Shown piece after piece: positions 27,022-35,997 of a stretch of 64,000 nucleotides of DNA. Position 1 is the first letter of the stretch. Each line of letters opens with the position of its first letter. Under the pieces are notes generated by a model. The model was not told the origin of the DNA. It was given only the letters and a program-made list of their open reading frames with translations, and did no database searches. The translations under genes were made by a program, and so were the position numbers. Origin of the DNA: CAVROP01 sp050012175 (GTDB taxonomy: Bacteria; Acidobacteriota; Terriglobia; UBA7540); NCBI GenBank assembly GCA_050012175.1, contig JBEKHR010000003.1, forward strand, positions 121,069 through 185,068, given 5' to 3'.

Positions 27022-28098
27022 TTGGGGGATTCTGAATTGTTGGAACCCGTTGGGGAGCAATCCGGTTCTCCACTCCGTTTTCTGGTGATTCGCCTGAGTT
27101 CCATCGGCGATATCGTGCATGCCCTTCCCGCGGTGGCGGCGCTGGGGCAATCTTTTCCGAAAGCTGAAATCCATTGGCTCATCGAAAATCGCTATGCTTC
27201 CCTTTTGGCGGGAAACCCTTACGTGCACCGCATAATTCCGCTCGATACGCTCAGTTGGCGCGGAAGTCTTCCTCCGGCTTCAATTGTAAAGGAAACGGTG
27301 AAAACCTTTATGGGAATGCGGAGGGTCGCTTACGAAGCAGTCGTGGATTTTCAGGGCCTCTGGAAGTCGGCCATGATCGCGCTTTTGAGTGGCGTGAAAG
27401 AGAGAGTGGGCTTGGCTGAGCACTGGCTGGTCGAACCGAGCGCGGCGGTTCTCTACACAGAACGGGTTTCAGCGGCGGGACGGCAACACGTGGTCGAAGA
27501 GAGCCTCGCCCTGGTCGAATATCTGGGGGCGCGCGCCGGCCCCTGGCAGTTCCCCTTGCCGCACACTCCCGAGGCCGACCAGTATGTTGACGGCCAACTC
27601 GCTCGCCTCGAGGCGCGGGACTTCATACTCGTTAATCCTGGAGGGGGCTGGAAGGCTAAGCGCTGGGCGCCCGAGAACTACGCATTGCTTCTCCGGCATC
27701 TCGAGTCTCGGTTTGCCGGCAAGATTCTGCTCACCGGGTCGCCCGAAGAAAATGAACTGATTTCAGGAATTCTGGACAGCGCGGGAACAAAGCGAGCCGT
27801 TTACTTTCCATCCAGCGTCGTGCAATTCATTGCGCTGGCGCGGCGAGCGAAATTGTTCCTGGGAGGTGACACGGGACCGTTGCATCTGGCGGCAGCAGTG
27901 GGAACACCGGTGGTAGCCATTCACGGACCCACTGACCCGGCGCGAAATGGGCCTTTCAACAAGGCAGACATCGCCCTCTATAACCATGCTCCTGTTAATC
28001 ACACACGCCGGAATTCGAACGCCACTTACATCGAGGGTATTTCGGTCGAGTCCGTGCAAGCGGCCGTCGAGGCACGCCTCGCGAGGGTCAATGCCTAA
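27022..28098 (+). CDS. waaC: LPS heptosyltransferase I-type glycosyltransferase
   Basis: 358 residues, GT9 family: LRFLVIRLSSIGDIVHALPAVAAL at the N-terminus, VDFQGLWKSAMIALLSG, NPGGGWKAKRWAPENYALL, and LGGDTGPLHLAAAVGTPVVAIHGPTDP. These fit heptosyltransferase I. The start is uncertain (TTG 27022, or TTG 27037 with GGGGGAT upstream). It attaches the first heptose to Kdo2-lipid A. The stop overlaps the next gene by 8 bases. Confidence 0.88.
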   Translation: MGDSELLEPVGEQSGSPLRFLVIRLSSIGDIVHALPAVAALGQSFPKAEIHWLIENRYASLLAGNPYVHRIIPLDTLSWRGSLPPASIVKETVKTFMGMRRVAYEAVVDFQGLWKSAMIALLSGVKERVGLAEHWLVEPSAAVLYTERVSAAGRQHVVEESLALVEYLGARAGPWQFPLPHTPEADQYVDGQLARLEARDFILVNPGGGWKAKRWAPENYALLLRHLESRFAGKILLTGSPEENELISGILDSAGTKRAVYFPSSVVQFIALARRAKLFLGGDTGPLHLAAAVGTPVVAIHGPTDPARNGPFNKADIALYNHAPVNHTRRNSNATYIEGISVESVQAAVEARLARVNA

Positions 28099-28636
28099 GG
28101 ACTACGCCACTTGGGCCTCCCGATGGCGCGTACCGTTGGGGTTTGCCCTTGCCGCTGCCTGCCTGATCCTTGCGCAGCCATCCGTGGTACTGCTGCTTTC
28201 CGGCGCGGCAATCATGCTAGCCGGTCTCCTGCTGCGGGCATGGTCGGCAGGTTACCTTGCCAAGAACCAGCGGCTCGCCACAGGCGGCCCGTATTCCTAC
28301 ACACGCAATCCCCTTTACCTTGGAAGCGCGGTGATGGGGCTGGGTGGGGCGGTGGCCGGCCGCTCGTGGATCATGGGTGTAGCGTTCGCAGCCTTTTTCG
28401 TCTTGGTGTACTGGCCGGTGATGAAGCGCGAAGCGCAATTCCTGCGACGGGAGTTCCCGGAGGCTTTTGAGCCGTACGCGAAGCAAGTCCCGCTGTTCTT
28501 CCCCAAGTTGCCCCGGATTCCCGCGGGCCGTGAGAAGTTTCAGTGGCCGCTTTACCTCAAGAACCGTGAGTACGAGGCGGCGACGGGATACGTGTCGGCC
28601 GTGCTTTTTCTGGCATTGAAGATGTGGTTGCGATAA
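28091..28636 (+). CDS. Isoprenylcysteine carboxyl methyltransferase-like membrane protein
   Basis: 181 residues from ATG 28091. Several membrane helices plus the ICMT/PEMT signature GPYSYTRNPLYLGSAVMGLG and FPEAFEPYAKQVPLFFP. Bacterial members of this fold are S-adenosylmethionine-dependent membrane methyltransferases, mostly of unknown substrate. Coupling with the heptosyltransferases suggests an envelope substrate, but that is a guess. Confidence 0.8.
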   Translation: MPKDYATWASRWRVPLGFALAAACLILAQPSVVLLLSGAAIMLAGLLLRAWSAGYLAKNQRLATGGPYSYTRNPLYLGSAVMGLGGAVAGRSWIMGVAFAAFFVLVYWPVMKREAQFLRREFPEAFEPYAKQVPLFFPKLPRIPAGREKFQWPLYLKNREYEAATGYVSAVLFLALKMWLR

Positions 28637-28663
28637 AGTTGAGCGGGTTACCATTGCCCGGCC

Positions 28664-29488
28664 ATGAGCGTCCAAGTTAAAAGCGTGCGCTATTCTCTAC
28701 TCAAAGTCGGAGGGTTGACGCTTGCCGTTTTGGCGCTGGCGAATCCCCTCCTTCCGGCTACACCAGAAGAATCCTTGCCTTTCGAGCCGGGAGAACGCTT
28801 GAACTATGACGTTACCTGGTCTATCTTCCCTGCCGGGACGGTCTCCGCAACTTTGGGGAGTGAAGGTCAAGAATCAAAGGACAATTACACCGTCACCACC
28901 ACGGCTCAGTCTCAAGGTTTTGTCTCCCTCCTCTTTAGCGTCCAGAACGAATTTCGCTCTTTCTTTAATCCTCGGACCTTGTGCTCCGAACGGATTTCAA
29001 AAAAAATCAACGAAGGGCGGCGGCACAAGGAAACTGAGATCGTCTTTGATTCCAAGCGAAAGCGGGCGATTCTTGAGGAACGCGACTTGACCAAACCCAA
29101 TGAACCTCTCAAGCACGCGGAGAACGAGATTCCGAACTGTGTCGAAGATGTGGTAACGGCCTTCTATTATCTGCGTAGGCAGGATTTCCAGATCGGCAAG
29201 CCCCTTCACCTGCCGGTTAACGACGGCTCGAAGACCTACGATGTGACTCTTGATGTTCAGGCGCGTGAAGGGATTCAAACCCCCCTTGGCAACCGCTCTG
29301 CCATCCGCGTGGAGCCTAAAGTCTTCAGCGGCTTGTTCAAAAGAAAAGGACGGATGCTGGTCTGGTTTAGCGACGACGATCAACATCTGCCTTTGCGCAT
29401 TAAATTCATGATTGCCGTCGGGAACATTACCGCCACTCTGAATTCCGTTACCCACGTCGCAGAAAAGTCCTCCCCAGAAAGGCAGTAA
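28664..29488 (+). CDS. DUF3108 domain periplasmic protein
   Basis: 274 residues: an N-terminal signal segment (SLLKVGGLTLAVLALANPLL) then a DUF3108 domain starting FEPGERLNYDVTWSIFPAGTVSATL and running to FSDDDQHLPLRIKFMIAVGNITATL. DUF3108 proteins are exported and related to outer-membrane or LPS-linked lipocalin-like proteins of unknown function. It is 27 bases after the methyltransferase gene and probably the last gene of the LPS operon. Confidence 0.82.
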   Translation: MSVQVKSVRYSLLKVGGLTLAVLALANPLLPATPEESLPFEPGERLNYDVTWSIFPAGTVSATLGSEGQESKDNYTVTTTAQSQGFVSLLFSVQNEFRSFFNPRTLCSERISKKINEGRRHKETEIVFDSKRKRAILEERDLTKPNEPLKHAENEIPNCVEDVVTAFYYLRRQDFQIGKPLHLPVNDGSKTYDVTLDVQAREGIQTPLGNRSAIRVEPKVFSGLFKRKGRMLVWFSDDDQHLPLRIKFMIAVGNITATLNSVTHVAEKSSPERQ

Positions 29489-29510
29489 GGCGTCGTTCAA
29501 ACCTCGCCGC

Positions 29511-29750
29511 TCAGACCATTCGGTATTTTTCAGCCAGTAAGCGCTTGAATTTGGGCTGGTAGATGATGTCGTAGACCTGCGCTTTGTCCGGGAAAAGGTT
29601 GAGGGCGAAGCGGCGGGTTTGGGCAACGAGTTCCGAGGCCTCCTCCACGGGAATGTCGGATTGAGCAACCAAGTTCAGGACCAGGTCCACGGCGATTTGC
29701 AGGCGCCTTACCTTTCGGTTTTCCTCGAGGATTTCCTCTTTGCTGGCCAC
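29511..29750 (-). CDS. Small conserved hypothetical protein
   Basis: 79 residues from GTG 29750, chosen because GAGGAGG lies about 7 bases upstream; ATG 29786 would add 12 residues. Helical and charged: EEILEENRKVRRLQIAVDLVLNLVAQ, then SELVAQTRRFALNLFPDKAQVYDIIYQPKFKRLLAEKY. No domain recognised. It converges with the DUF3108 gene. Confidence 0.6.
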   Translation of the reverse strand: MASKEEILEENRKVRRLQIAVDLVLNLVAQSDIPVEEASELVAQTRRFALNLFPDKAQVYDIIYQPKFKRLLAEKYRMV

Positions 29751-29881
29751 GGCGGTGGCCTCCTCTCTCCCGCGAGTTGAACACAACTCGCCCTGCTTGA
29801 GACAATTCTAGTATAAGCTAATAGAGGCTGGCGAGTGCGGATTGCGTATGCCGCAAGGTGAACGCCGGACTCCAACCGCAC

Positions 29882-29901
29882 GGGCACGCCATGGCGTGCC
29901 C
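29882..29901. repeat. Perfect 20-bp palindrome
   Basis: GGGCACGCCATGGCGTGCCC, perfectly self-complementary, 10 bases before the YihY ATG. It may be a dispersed palindrome or an operator; only one copy was seen in the window. Confidence 0.6.
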
Positions 29902-29910
29902 CTACTAACG

Positions 29911-30843
29911 ATGGCGACCGAGATTACGGCGGAAAGAAAGACCCTGCTCCCTGGGCGCTGGGGGCGAGTGCGTGAGGTGCTCCGCGACTCGCTGGTGAAC
30001 TTCTTGCGCGAGAATTCCCTAATGGTCTCAGCCTCCATCGCCTACTACAGTCTGCTCGCCCTCTTCCCCTTGCTGCTCCTTCTTCTGGCTGTAAGCGGAT
30101 TATTTATCCGCCGCTATGAGCTCTCCGGCTGGCTGGCCCTGGTCGTGGGACACTACCTGCCCGTCAAGGCGGATTTCATCATGAGGGAATTGGTCGGCAT
30201 TTCGCGAGCTTATGGAAGGGTCAGCATCCTGTCAATCCTACTTCTGTTATGGAGCTCTTCGGGCGTCTTTCTTCCCATCGAGCGGGCCCTGAACCGGGCG
30301 TGGGAGGTGGAGAAGCGGCGAAGTTGGTGGCGACGACGGCTTCTCGCCCTGGAGATGGCGGGGATTTTCGGCTTCCTCGCCCTGTTCTCGACGCTCCTCG
30401 TGGGAACGCGCAGGTACACCCACGCCTGGCTCAGGGCCTGGGTTGCAAGCTCTGTGCTCCCCCTCGTGGAATTCTCCTATCGCGCCCTCTTCGTGGCCGC
30501 CACTTTCGGTATTACGCTCTGTATGTTCTTGGTCCTGTTTGAGCGGCTGCCCAACCGCCCCATGGCTTTTCGCCAGGCTTTTCCCGGGGCGTTACTGACG
30601 GCTCTTTTGTGGGCAGCAGCGCGCTCGCTGTTTACTCATCTCCTTCCTTTCATCAATTACCGCCAGGTTTATGGCTCGATCGGGGTGGTCGTGGCCCTGA
30701 TGACCTGGGTCTACATTTCCTCGGCCATCATGCTTTTTGGCGCTCAGGTGTCCAGCTCGCTCTATCGGACATGGAGAGTCAAGGCGCCCGCTGTAGAGGC
30801 TCTGGCTGAGGGCGTGGTTGAATCTGCGGGCAAGGCGCCATAG
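29911..30843 (+). CDS. YihY/BrkB family inner-membrane protein
   Basis: 310 residues from ATG 29911 (in-frame ATG 29842 runs through the palindrome and is less likely). Six or so membrane helices: SIAYYSLLALFPLLLLLLAV, LSILLLLWSSSGVFLPIERALNRAW, FGFLALFSTLLVG, VVVALMTWVYISSAIMLFGAQ. The family is often misnamed ribonuclease BN; its real role is unresolved. No partner genes nearby. Confidence 0.88.
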   Translation: MATEITAERKTLLPGRWGRVREVLRDSLVNFLRENSLMVSASIAYYSLLALFPLLLLLLAVSGLFIRRYELSGWLALVVGHYLPVKADFIMRELVGISRAYGRVSILSILLLLWSSSGVFLPIERALNRAWEVEKRRSWWRRRLLALEMAGIFGFLALFSTLLVGTRRYTHAWLRAWVASSVLPLVEFSYRALFVAATFGITLCMFLVLFERLPNRPMAFRQAFPGALLTALLWAAARSLFTHLLPFINYRQVYGSIGVVVALMTWVYISSAIMLFGAQVSSSLYRTWRVKAPAVEALAEGVVESAGKAP

Positions 30844-31211
30844 CCGGAGTTTCTCGCTACGATTCGGGAAGGGCGGGGTTTTAACCCATAGGCGTTAACC
30901 TAAGGCTCCGACCGCCCTCAACGCGAGCCTAGGTGTCCACTTCACAGGCCCGGAGGGCCGACAGAGAATAGCCCACGGCGTGAGCCGTGGGGTCGAGGGA
31001 TAACCACGCGATTCCCCGGCCCCGGCGGGGCGGCAGAGGCTGATCGACAGTGGAGCACCCCGCGACGGCAAACGCGCCTTGGTCTGTCGCCCCTCCGGGG
31101 CTGGGAGCATCCAAATCGAACTCTTCGTCCCACGGCTTACGCCGTGGGCTACTCTCTGCCGCCCGTCAGCTGACGGGCTGTCAAGGTCTCGTAGTTGCCT
31201 TAAGTTAACGC
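30844..31211. repeat. Spacer filled by a hairpin-rich dispersed repeat, family D
   Basis: About 30947-31160 carries paired arms: GGCCCGGAGGGCC at the left, CCCACGGCGTGAGCCGTGGG, GGCGGGGCGGCAGAG, CGCCCCTCCGGGGCTGGGAGC, then CCCACGGCTTACGCCGTGGGCTAC. The same layout, with different words, is found at 56109-56320. No gene seen. Confidence 0.7.
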
Positions 31212-33992
31212 TTATGGGGTTTTAACCCCGCCCTTCCGGTCGCCCGACTCAAAACGGCAGAGGGTGGTGAGAAATCCGGGATAGCAGCGGACCCCCAAAA
31301 AACTGTCGCTCATCTGCACCGTCGTCGCTCCATCAACGTCCGAACGGAAAACCCGAATCCCCCGTTCGCGCAAGCGCCCCAGAGTTTCCGGGCTGGGCAG
31401 GTTTCCAAAGCCGCCTGCGCCTCCGGTGACGATTGCCACGCGCGGGTTAACCCGGGCGAGGAATTCCGTACTGGTGGATGAATTCGAACCGTGGTGGGCC
31501 ACTTTCAGAACTTCACTCTCCAAGGGTTCTCCGGAAGCCAGCAGTGCTTGTTCGACTTCGGTGCTGATGTCGCCCGGCAGAAGCACGCTCGCTCCATGGT
31601 AGCTGAGGCGGAGAACCAGCGAGTCATCATGGGAAGGAAGACCAGACGGGCGCCACGACCGCGCGGGCCACAACGCGCGAACGATGGCGCCACCACGCTC
31701 CAGCTCGTCTCCCGCCGCCAACGTCCGCTCAGCAACGCCCTTTTGCCGTACCCTCTCCAGCAAACCCGAGTAGGCGGGGGTAGCAGAATTTGCTGCGTGC
31801 CAGAACTCGCCGATCGGGAAGTTTCGGACGACCGCAAAAAGGCCTCCGAGATGGTCCTCGTGGGGATGAGAAAGCACGACGATATCAATCCTCTTGACCC
31901 CCCGCGACCACAAGTAAGGCGACACGATATCTTCTCCTGGGTCCCAGAGCCGGCCTTGAAACGCGCCTTCGCTCGTGCTGCGGTTGCGGGTTCCTGACGC
32001 ATCAACCAGCATCGTGGTTTTGTCAGGAAGCACCAGAAAAAGTGAATCGCCCTGGCCGCAATCAAGCGCTGTGATCTCTAAGATTCCGGACGGAAGTCGC
32101 GGGGAGAAAGGGTGGATGGCGACCAGCGCCGTCATCAGTCCAAGAGCCGCCATCGAAAGCCGAAAGGTCCAAGCGTGCCTGCCCAGCGCTACAGCGGCTA
32201 CGAGTATGGAAAGCACAAACCCGCAGCCAACCCACAACGGCGGATTCGGCACTCGGAACGAAAGCCAAGCCGGCAAACGTGGTAGATCCGTCAAGGCAAA
32301 CAGCACTGCCATGACGACTGCCAGCGCCTTCGCAGGCCATGCAGCCAGTGCGGGAAGTAGAGCGCCCAGTAACACGGTCGGAACAGCAAGCGCCAGGAGT
32401 AAGGTCATTAAGGGGATGGCCAGAGCATTAAGGATGATTCCCGCAAAGGCCACTCGATGAAAAGTCGCTGCCATGGGCAGCAACAGGCCGACCTGGAGGA
32501 CGGTGGAGAAGAGCAGGATGTTGGCCGTCCAGAGCATGAGCCTCGTCGGCCCTGTCACGACGGCGCTTGCCAACGCGCCATGCCGCTCCAGAAATCGCAA
32601 CCGCGTTCTTAACCCTGTGATCAGTGCGCGCAGGTCCAGCCGGAATTGCGCCTGCTGGGGAGCCAGTTGGGCGTCCAGGGTGCGTTCGTCCAGATTACGT
32701 AAAGCGCGCCGATAGGGCTCCGTTGTACGTGCGAGGATGGGCGCCACCAGACCGGCAATGAGCAGCGCCGCTGAAAAGGAAAGTTGAAATCCGGATTCGT
32801 ATAGCCAAGCTGGGCGAGAGAGCAGCAAGATGAGTGCTGCCAGCCCGATAGCGTTCAACGTGGAATGATCGCGATAAAGCAGCCGGGCCAGCAAATAAAG
32901 CGAAATCATCAGGGTGGCGCGCAACGTGGGCGCCCGCTGCTCAACCAGAACGGAATAGAACAGGAGAAACACAAGGACGATTAAGCGTCTTGACGATTCG
33001 CCGAGCGGGAACAAGCGCAGCAGCCAACTTGCCAGCAACACCAGCAGGCCGACGTGAAGGCCGGCGATCACCAGCAGATGATAAAGCCCCGTTTTGCGGA
33101 AATTCTCGATGGTTTCGGAGTCCAGCGAAGACCGGTCGCCCAGCAATACCGCCTTGAGCACCGTGCCACACCGCCCCTGCGCAGACCAGCGTGGGTAAAG
33201 ATTGTCTATAGACCGTAGCAACCTGTTCCGAATCTGCTCAACCAGTGTCCAAATCCCTGGGTGGCGTGAGCGGGGCAGCTTTTCCACCAGGAGGGGATTC
33301 TTGATAGTGCCAACCCAATAGATGTCCTCGGTTGATTCCATCCATCGGCGAAAATCGAAGCTGCCGGGATTCTGATAAGTCCGCGGCTTTCGCAGGCGCA
33401 CCAAAACTCGGATGACGTCACCGTACTGAAGATGCAACGAGTCCAGGGATGCTGAAATCTCCGGATTCTCGGACGCCTGAAGGCGCAGCCGCACCTTTCC
33501 GGTCAAATCGCAAGAGCGTTCTCTGCTTTCGGCACGCTCTGTTTCAAGGTCGAATTGAAGCCCGTAAGCGGTGCGGATGGGTGTGGAGATGACTTGCCCT
33601 TCCAGGCGAATAGGGTCTTGAAGGTCAACCCCCTGCGCGGCCAGCTTGCTGACATGGTTCGGCGGGAATCGGTACTCAAACAAGCAGCCTGCGGAAGCGC
33701 CAGCGACAAGGAAGCCGAGCAACGCCAGGAGTAGAGAAAGCCGCTCCCAACCCGCGCGCAACATGAGCAAACCAGCAAGCAGACAAAGTCCGACGCAAGC
33801 CGGAAGCGCGCCCAGCACAAACCAGTGGGCGTGCCCGGAACCAACCAGAAATATTCCCAGCCCAAAACTGGCCGCCATTAGGAGCAGGGGGCTTCGCATG
33901 CGCCCCGTTTTGCTTTCTGCGGTTTCAGTCGCTGGCAAGTTTGTCGGTTCGATCGGCTCGCTGGAGCTGCGAAGTGTCGCCTGTGGGTTCAA
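31212..33992 (-). CDS. comEC: DNA uptake channel ComEC/Rec2
   Basis: 926 residues. N-terminal helices and a DUF4131 region; the central Competence domain with TGLYHLLVIAGLHVGLLVLL and many membrane helices (about 290-600); then a metallo-beta-lactamase-like domain, ALDCGQGDSLFLVLPDKT, VLSHPHEDHLGG (metal-binding His/Asp) and VAHHGSNSSTS. It forms the inner-membrane pore for single-stranded DNA during transformation. No other competence gene is adjacent, but pilT is in the window. Confidence 0.94.
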   Translation of the reverse strand: MNPQATLRSSSEPIEPTNLPATETAESKTGRMRSPLLLMAASFGLGIFLVGSGHAHWFVLGALPACVGLCLLAGLLMLRAGWERLSLLLALLGFLVAGASAGCLFEYRFPPNHVSKLAAQGVDLQDPIRLEGQVISTPIRTAYGLQFDLETERAESRERSCDLTGKVRLRLQASENPEISASLDSLHLQYGDVIRVLVRLRKPRTYQNPGSFDFRRWMESTEDIYWVGTIKNPLLVEKLPRSRHPGIWTLVEQIRNRLLRSIDNLYPRWSAQGRCGTVLKAVLLGDRSSLDSETIENFRKTGLYHLLVIAGLHVGLLVLLASWLLRLFPLGESSRRLIVLVFLLFYSVLVEQRAPTLRATLMISLYLLARLLYRDHSTLNAIGLAALILLLSRPAWLYESGFQLSFSAALLIAGLVAPILARTTEPYRRALRNLDERTLDAQLAPQQAQFRLDLRALITGLRTRLRFLERHGALASAVVTGPTRLMLWTANILLFSTVLQVGLLLPMAATFHRVAFAGIILNALAIPLMTLLLALAVPTVLLGALLPALAAWPAKALAVVMAVLFALTDLPRLPAWLSFRVPNPPLWVGCGFVLSILVAAVALGRHAWTFRLSMAALGLMTALVAIHPFSPRLPSGILEITALDCGQGDSLFLVLPDKTTMLVDASGTRNRSTSEGAFQGRLWDPGEDIVSPYLWSRGVKRIDIVVLSHPHEDHLGGLFAVVRNFPIGEFWHAANSATPAYSGLLERVRQKGVAERTLAAGDELERGGAIVRALWPARSWRPSGLPSHDDSLVLRLSYHGASVLLPGDISTEVEQALLASGEPLESEVLKVAHHGSNSSTSTEFLARVNPRVAIVTGGAGGFGNLPSPETLGRLRERGIRVFRSDVDGATTVQMSDSFLGVRCYPGFLTTLCRFESGDRKGGVKTP

Positions 33993-34025
33993 TGAAATGT
34001 CAGCACTCTGCGCACCAGCGCTCGA

Positions 34026-34112
34026 TAATGTAGAAACTCCAGCCCTCTCCCCCTTGGGGGAGAGGGTGGACCGCCGCCGGCGTTTTCTTCAGCCGGGGCG
34101 GGCCGGGTGAGG
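34026..34112 (+). repeat. Dispersed repeat, family A (short copy)
   Basis: From AATGTAGAAACTCCAGCCC to GGGCCGGGTGAGG. It matches the first half of the 160-bp repeats at 34125 and 35565, with the CCCTCTCCCCCTTGGGGGAGAGGG hairpin core. It begins 34 bases upstream of the comEC start. Confidence 0.85.
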
Positions 34113-34124
34113 CTGCAGCCGCGC

Positions 34125-34284
34125 GAAAAATGTAGAAACTCCAACCCTCTCCCCCTTGGGGGAGAGGGTGGACCGCCGCTGGCGTTTTCACCGGCCGGGG
34201 CGGGCCGGGTGAGGGGGTCACGAGCCTGCGCCCGTCCCTTTGCAGCTAACAGCTCGCCGGTGAAAGCATTCGGCAATGACCACG
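34125..34284 (+). repeat. 160-bp direct repeat, left copy (family A extended)
   Basis: 160 bases that differ from 35565-35724 at only about 10 positions by eye, with no length change. The first part is the family A hairpin; the second part, from AGCCTGCGCCCGTCCC to GCAATGACCACG, is found only in these two copies. They flank the kinase gene. Confidence 0.9.
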
Positions 34285-34445
34285 CAGCGTCCAGCACCTT
34301 CTCCAGAAACAGCTCCGGCGCTCCGCCGATCGCGCTCCACCGCTGTTGCCTTTGCTATGGCCTGGTGGTAGCCTAACCGACGATAACATAGTCAGACCGT
34401 CACGGCGCTAAGGAATTACGGGAGAAGCGCCAGCGCTGACAAGAG

Positions 34446-35546
34446 ATGTGCCCCATGCCGCCCCGAACGGTCGGCCACTACACGATCGAGCATGAACTCG
34501 GCCATGGACAAAACGGCACCGTGTACCTCGCTCGCGATATGCGGCTGGATCGCCGAGTGGCCATCAAGGTGTTGAACAGGGCCGACGAGGACGCCTGGGC
34601 ACAGACGCTTCAGGAAGCGCGGCTGGCAAGCTGCCTCGACCACCGCTATATTTGCACCATTTATGATGTCGGCGAGGTTGAGGCGGAGGGGGAGAATCTC
34701 CCGTACATTGCGATGGAGTATGTTGACGGTCCATCGCTCGTCGAGAAGTTAGAGAACGGCCCGCTTGAGCCCACCCTGCTGCTGCGATTCGCTGTTCAGC
34801 TCTGCGAAGCTTTAGCCTATGCCCATGAACACGGGGTAATCCACCGGGACGTCAAAGCCTCCAACGTTCTTATCAGCCCGGACGCCGAGGCAAAGTTCGT
34901 CGATTTTGGCTCAGCCGCGCGATCTCCGCGCGGTCAACTTGTCTCCGCTCAGGGTGACGTGTGGGCATTTGGAACCCTTCTTTACCAAATGGCAACAGGA
35001 GAAGACCCACCCTCTCGAACCGTAGCGGGTTCGCGGGGGAAGCTCGAGCTGCCTCGATCAGTCCCGCGGGGCCTCGCAGCCATTATTGAACGATGCATGG
35101 ATACTGACCTTGCCCGGGGCTACCACAGCGCAAGCGAGGTCTTGCGCGACCTGCGAATGGAGTCCGACCACCCGGACTCCCTCCCTGCCAAGAGCAAGTA
35201 CTCTCTCAAGCCTCAGCGCCTTCTCTTCGTGGCTCTCGGGCTGGTAGTTGCCGTAACACTCTTTATCATTGGCGTAGGAATTGCCCGGCACTTGCGGCCC
35301 TCAGAAGCTCCCTCGTCACCCAACGCGCAGCCATACTCGCCACCCAGGGCTGCGACGCCCGGCGCTAAAACCCAGATGCGGGAGGGAGGCAGGCCCGATG
35401 TTAAGGTTTGGGTTAACAGTCGCACGATGAAATACCATTGCCCTGATTCACCTTGGTATGGTCGCACCTTGACGGGACAATACTTGACGCAGAAAGAGGC
35501 GCAGAAAGCGGGGTATGCGCCAGCCTACGGTGCGGTGTGTCAGTGA
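34446..35546 (+). CDS. Membrane Ser/Thr protein kinase with shortened activation segment
   Basis: 366 residues. A PknB-like kinase domain (about 10-235): glycine loop ELGHGQNGTVYLA, Lys in VAIKVL, HRDVKASN catalytic loop, and DFG. Between DFG and the next conserved motif (DVWAFG, usually D-I/V-Y/W-S-x-G) there are only about 15 residues; the usual threonine-rich activation loop and APE motif are missing. A membrane helix follows (about 258-280), then a periplasmic C-terminal module with VWVNSRTMKYHC, WYGRT, GQYLT, EAQKAGY and a final Cys, a pattern seen in many small exported proteins. The gene is bracketed by 160-bp direct repeats. Confidence 0.88.
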   Translation: MCPMPPRTVGHYTIEHELGHGQNGTVYLARDMRLDRRVAIKVLNRADEDAWAQTLQEARLASCLDHRYICTIYDVGEVEAEGENLPYIAMEYVDGPSLVEKLENGPLEPTLLLRFAVQLCEALAYAHEHGVIHRDVKASNVLISPDAEAKFVDFGSAARSPRGQLVSAQGDVWAFGTLLYQMATGEDPPSRTVAGSRGKLELPRSVPRGLAAIIERCMDTDLARGYHSASEVLRDLRMESDHPDSLPAKSKYSLKPQRLLFVALGLVVAVTLFIIGVGIARHLRPSEAPSSPNAQPYSPPRAATPGAKTQMREGGRPDVKVWVNSRTMKYHCPDSPWYGRTLTGQYLTQKEAQKAGYAPAYGAVCQ

Positions 35547-35997
35547 ACCCGGCGGGTGTCACGTGAAAAATGTAGAAACTCCAGCCCTCTCCCCCTTGGG
35601 GGAGAGGGTGGACCGCCGCCGGCGTTTTCTTCAGCCGGGGCGGGCCGGGTGAGGGGGTCAGGAGCCTGCGCCCGTCCCTTTGCAGCTCACAACTCGCCCG
35701 TGAAAGCATTCAGCAATGACCACGTAATGAAACGCATATGATAGCGGCCATCGTAATAAGGTGGCCTGAATACAGGGAGAATCTACAAGCGGCGCAAATC
35801 AAACCCCGCAAGTAGCAGTTCAGTAGCGGCGGCTAATCCGCACGCAGGCCACCCCGTAGCACGTCTGCGCCACCCGCAGACCTCGCGCCCGGCGAGCCCG
35901 ACTGCCGCTTCCTCCGCGCCACACCGCGAACTTGTCTATCCGCTCGGAGACGCACCGCCGCGGCAGCAGGCGTCCAATCTGCTTTCCTCAGTGCCCG
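35547..35997. other. Spacer with repeat copy and no gene
   Basis: Holds the right 160-bp repeat (35565-35724), then about 270 bases with GC-rich short words (GCGGCGGC, CGCCACCCGCAGACC) and no coding frame or RNA that I can recognise. Confidence 0.6.
35565..35724 (+). repeat. 160-bp direct repeat, right copy (family A extended)
   Basis: Right-hand partner of 34125-34284, about 94% identical by eye and of equal length. It begins 18 bases after the kinase stop codon. Confidence 0.9.
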
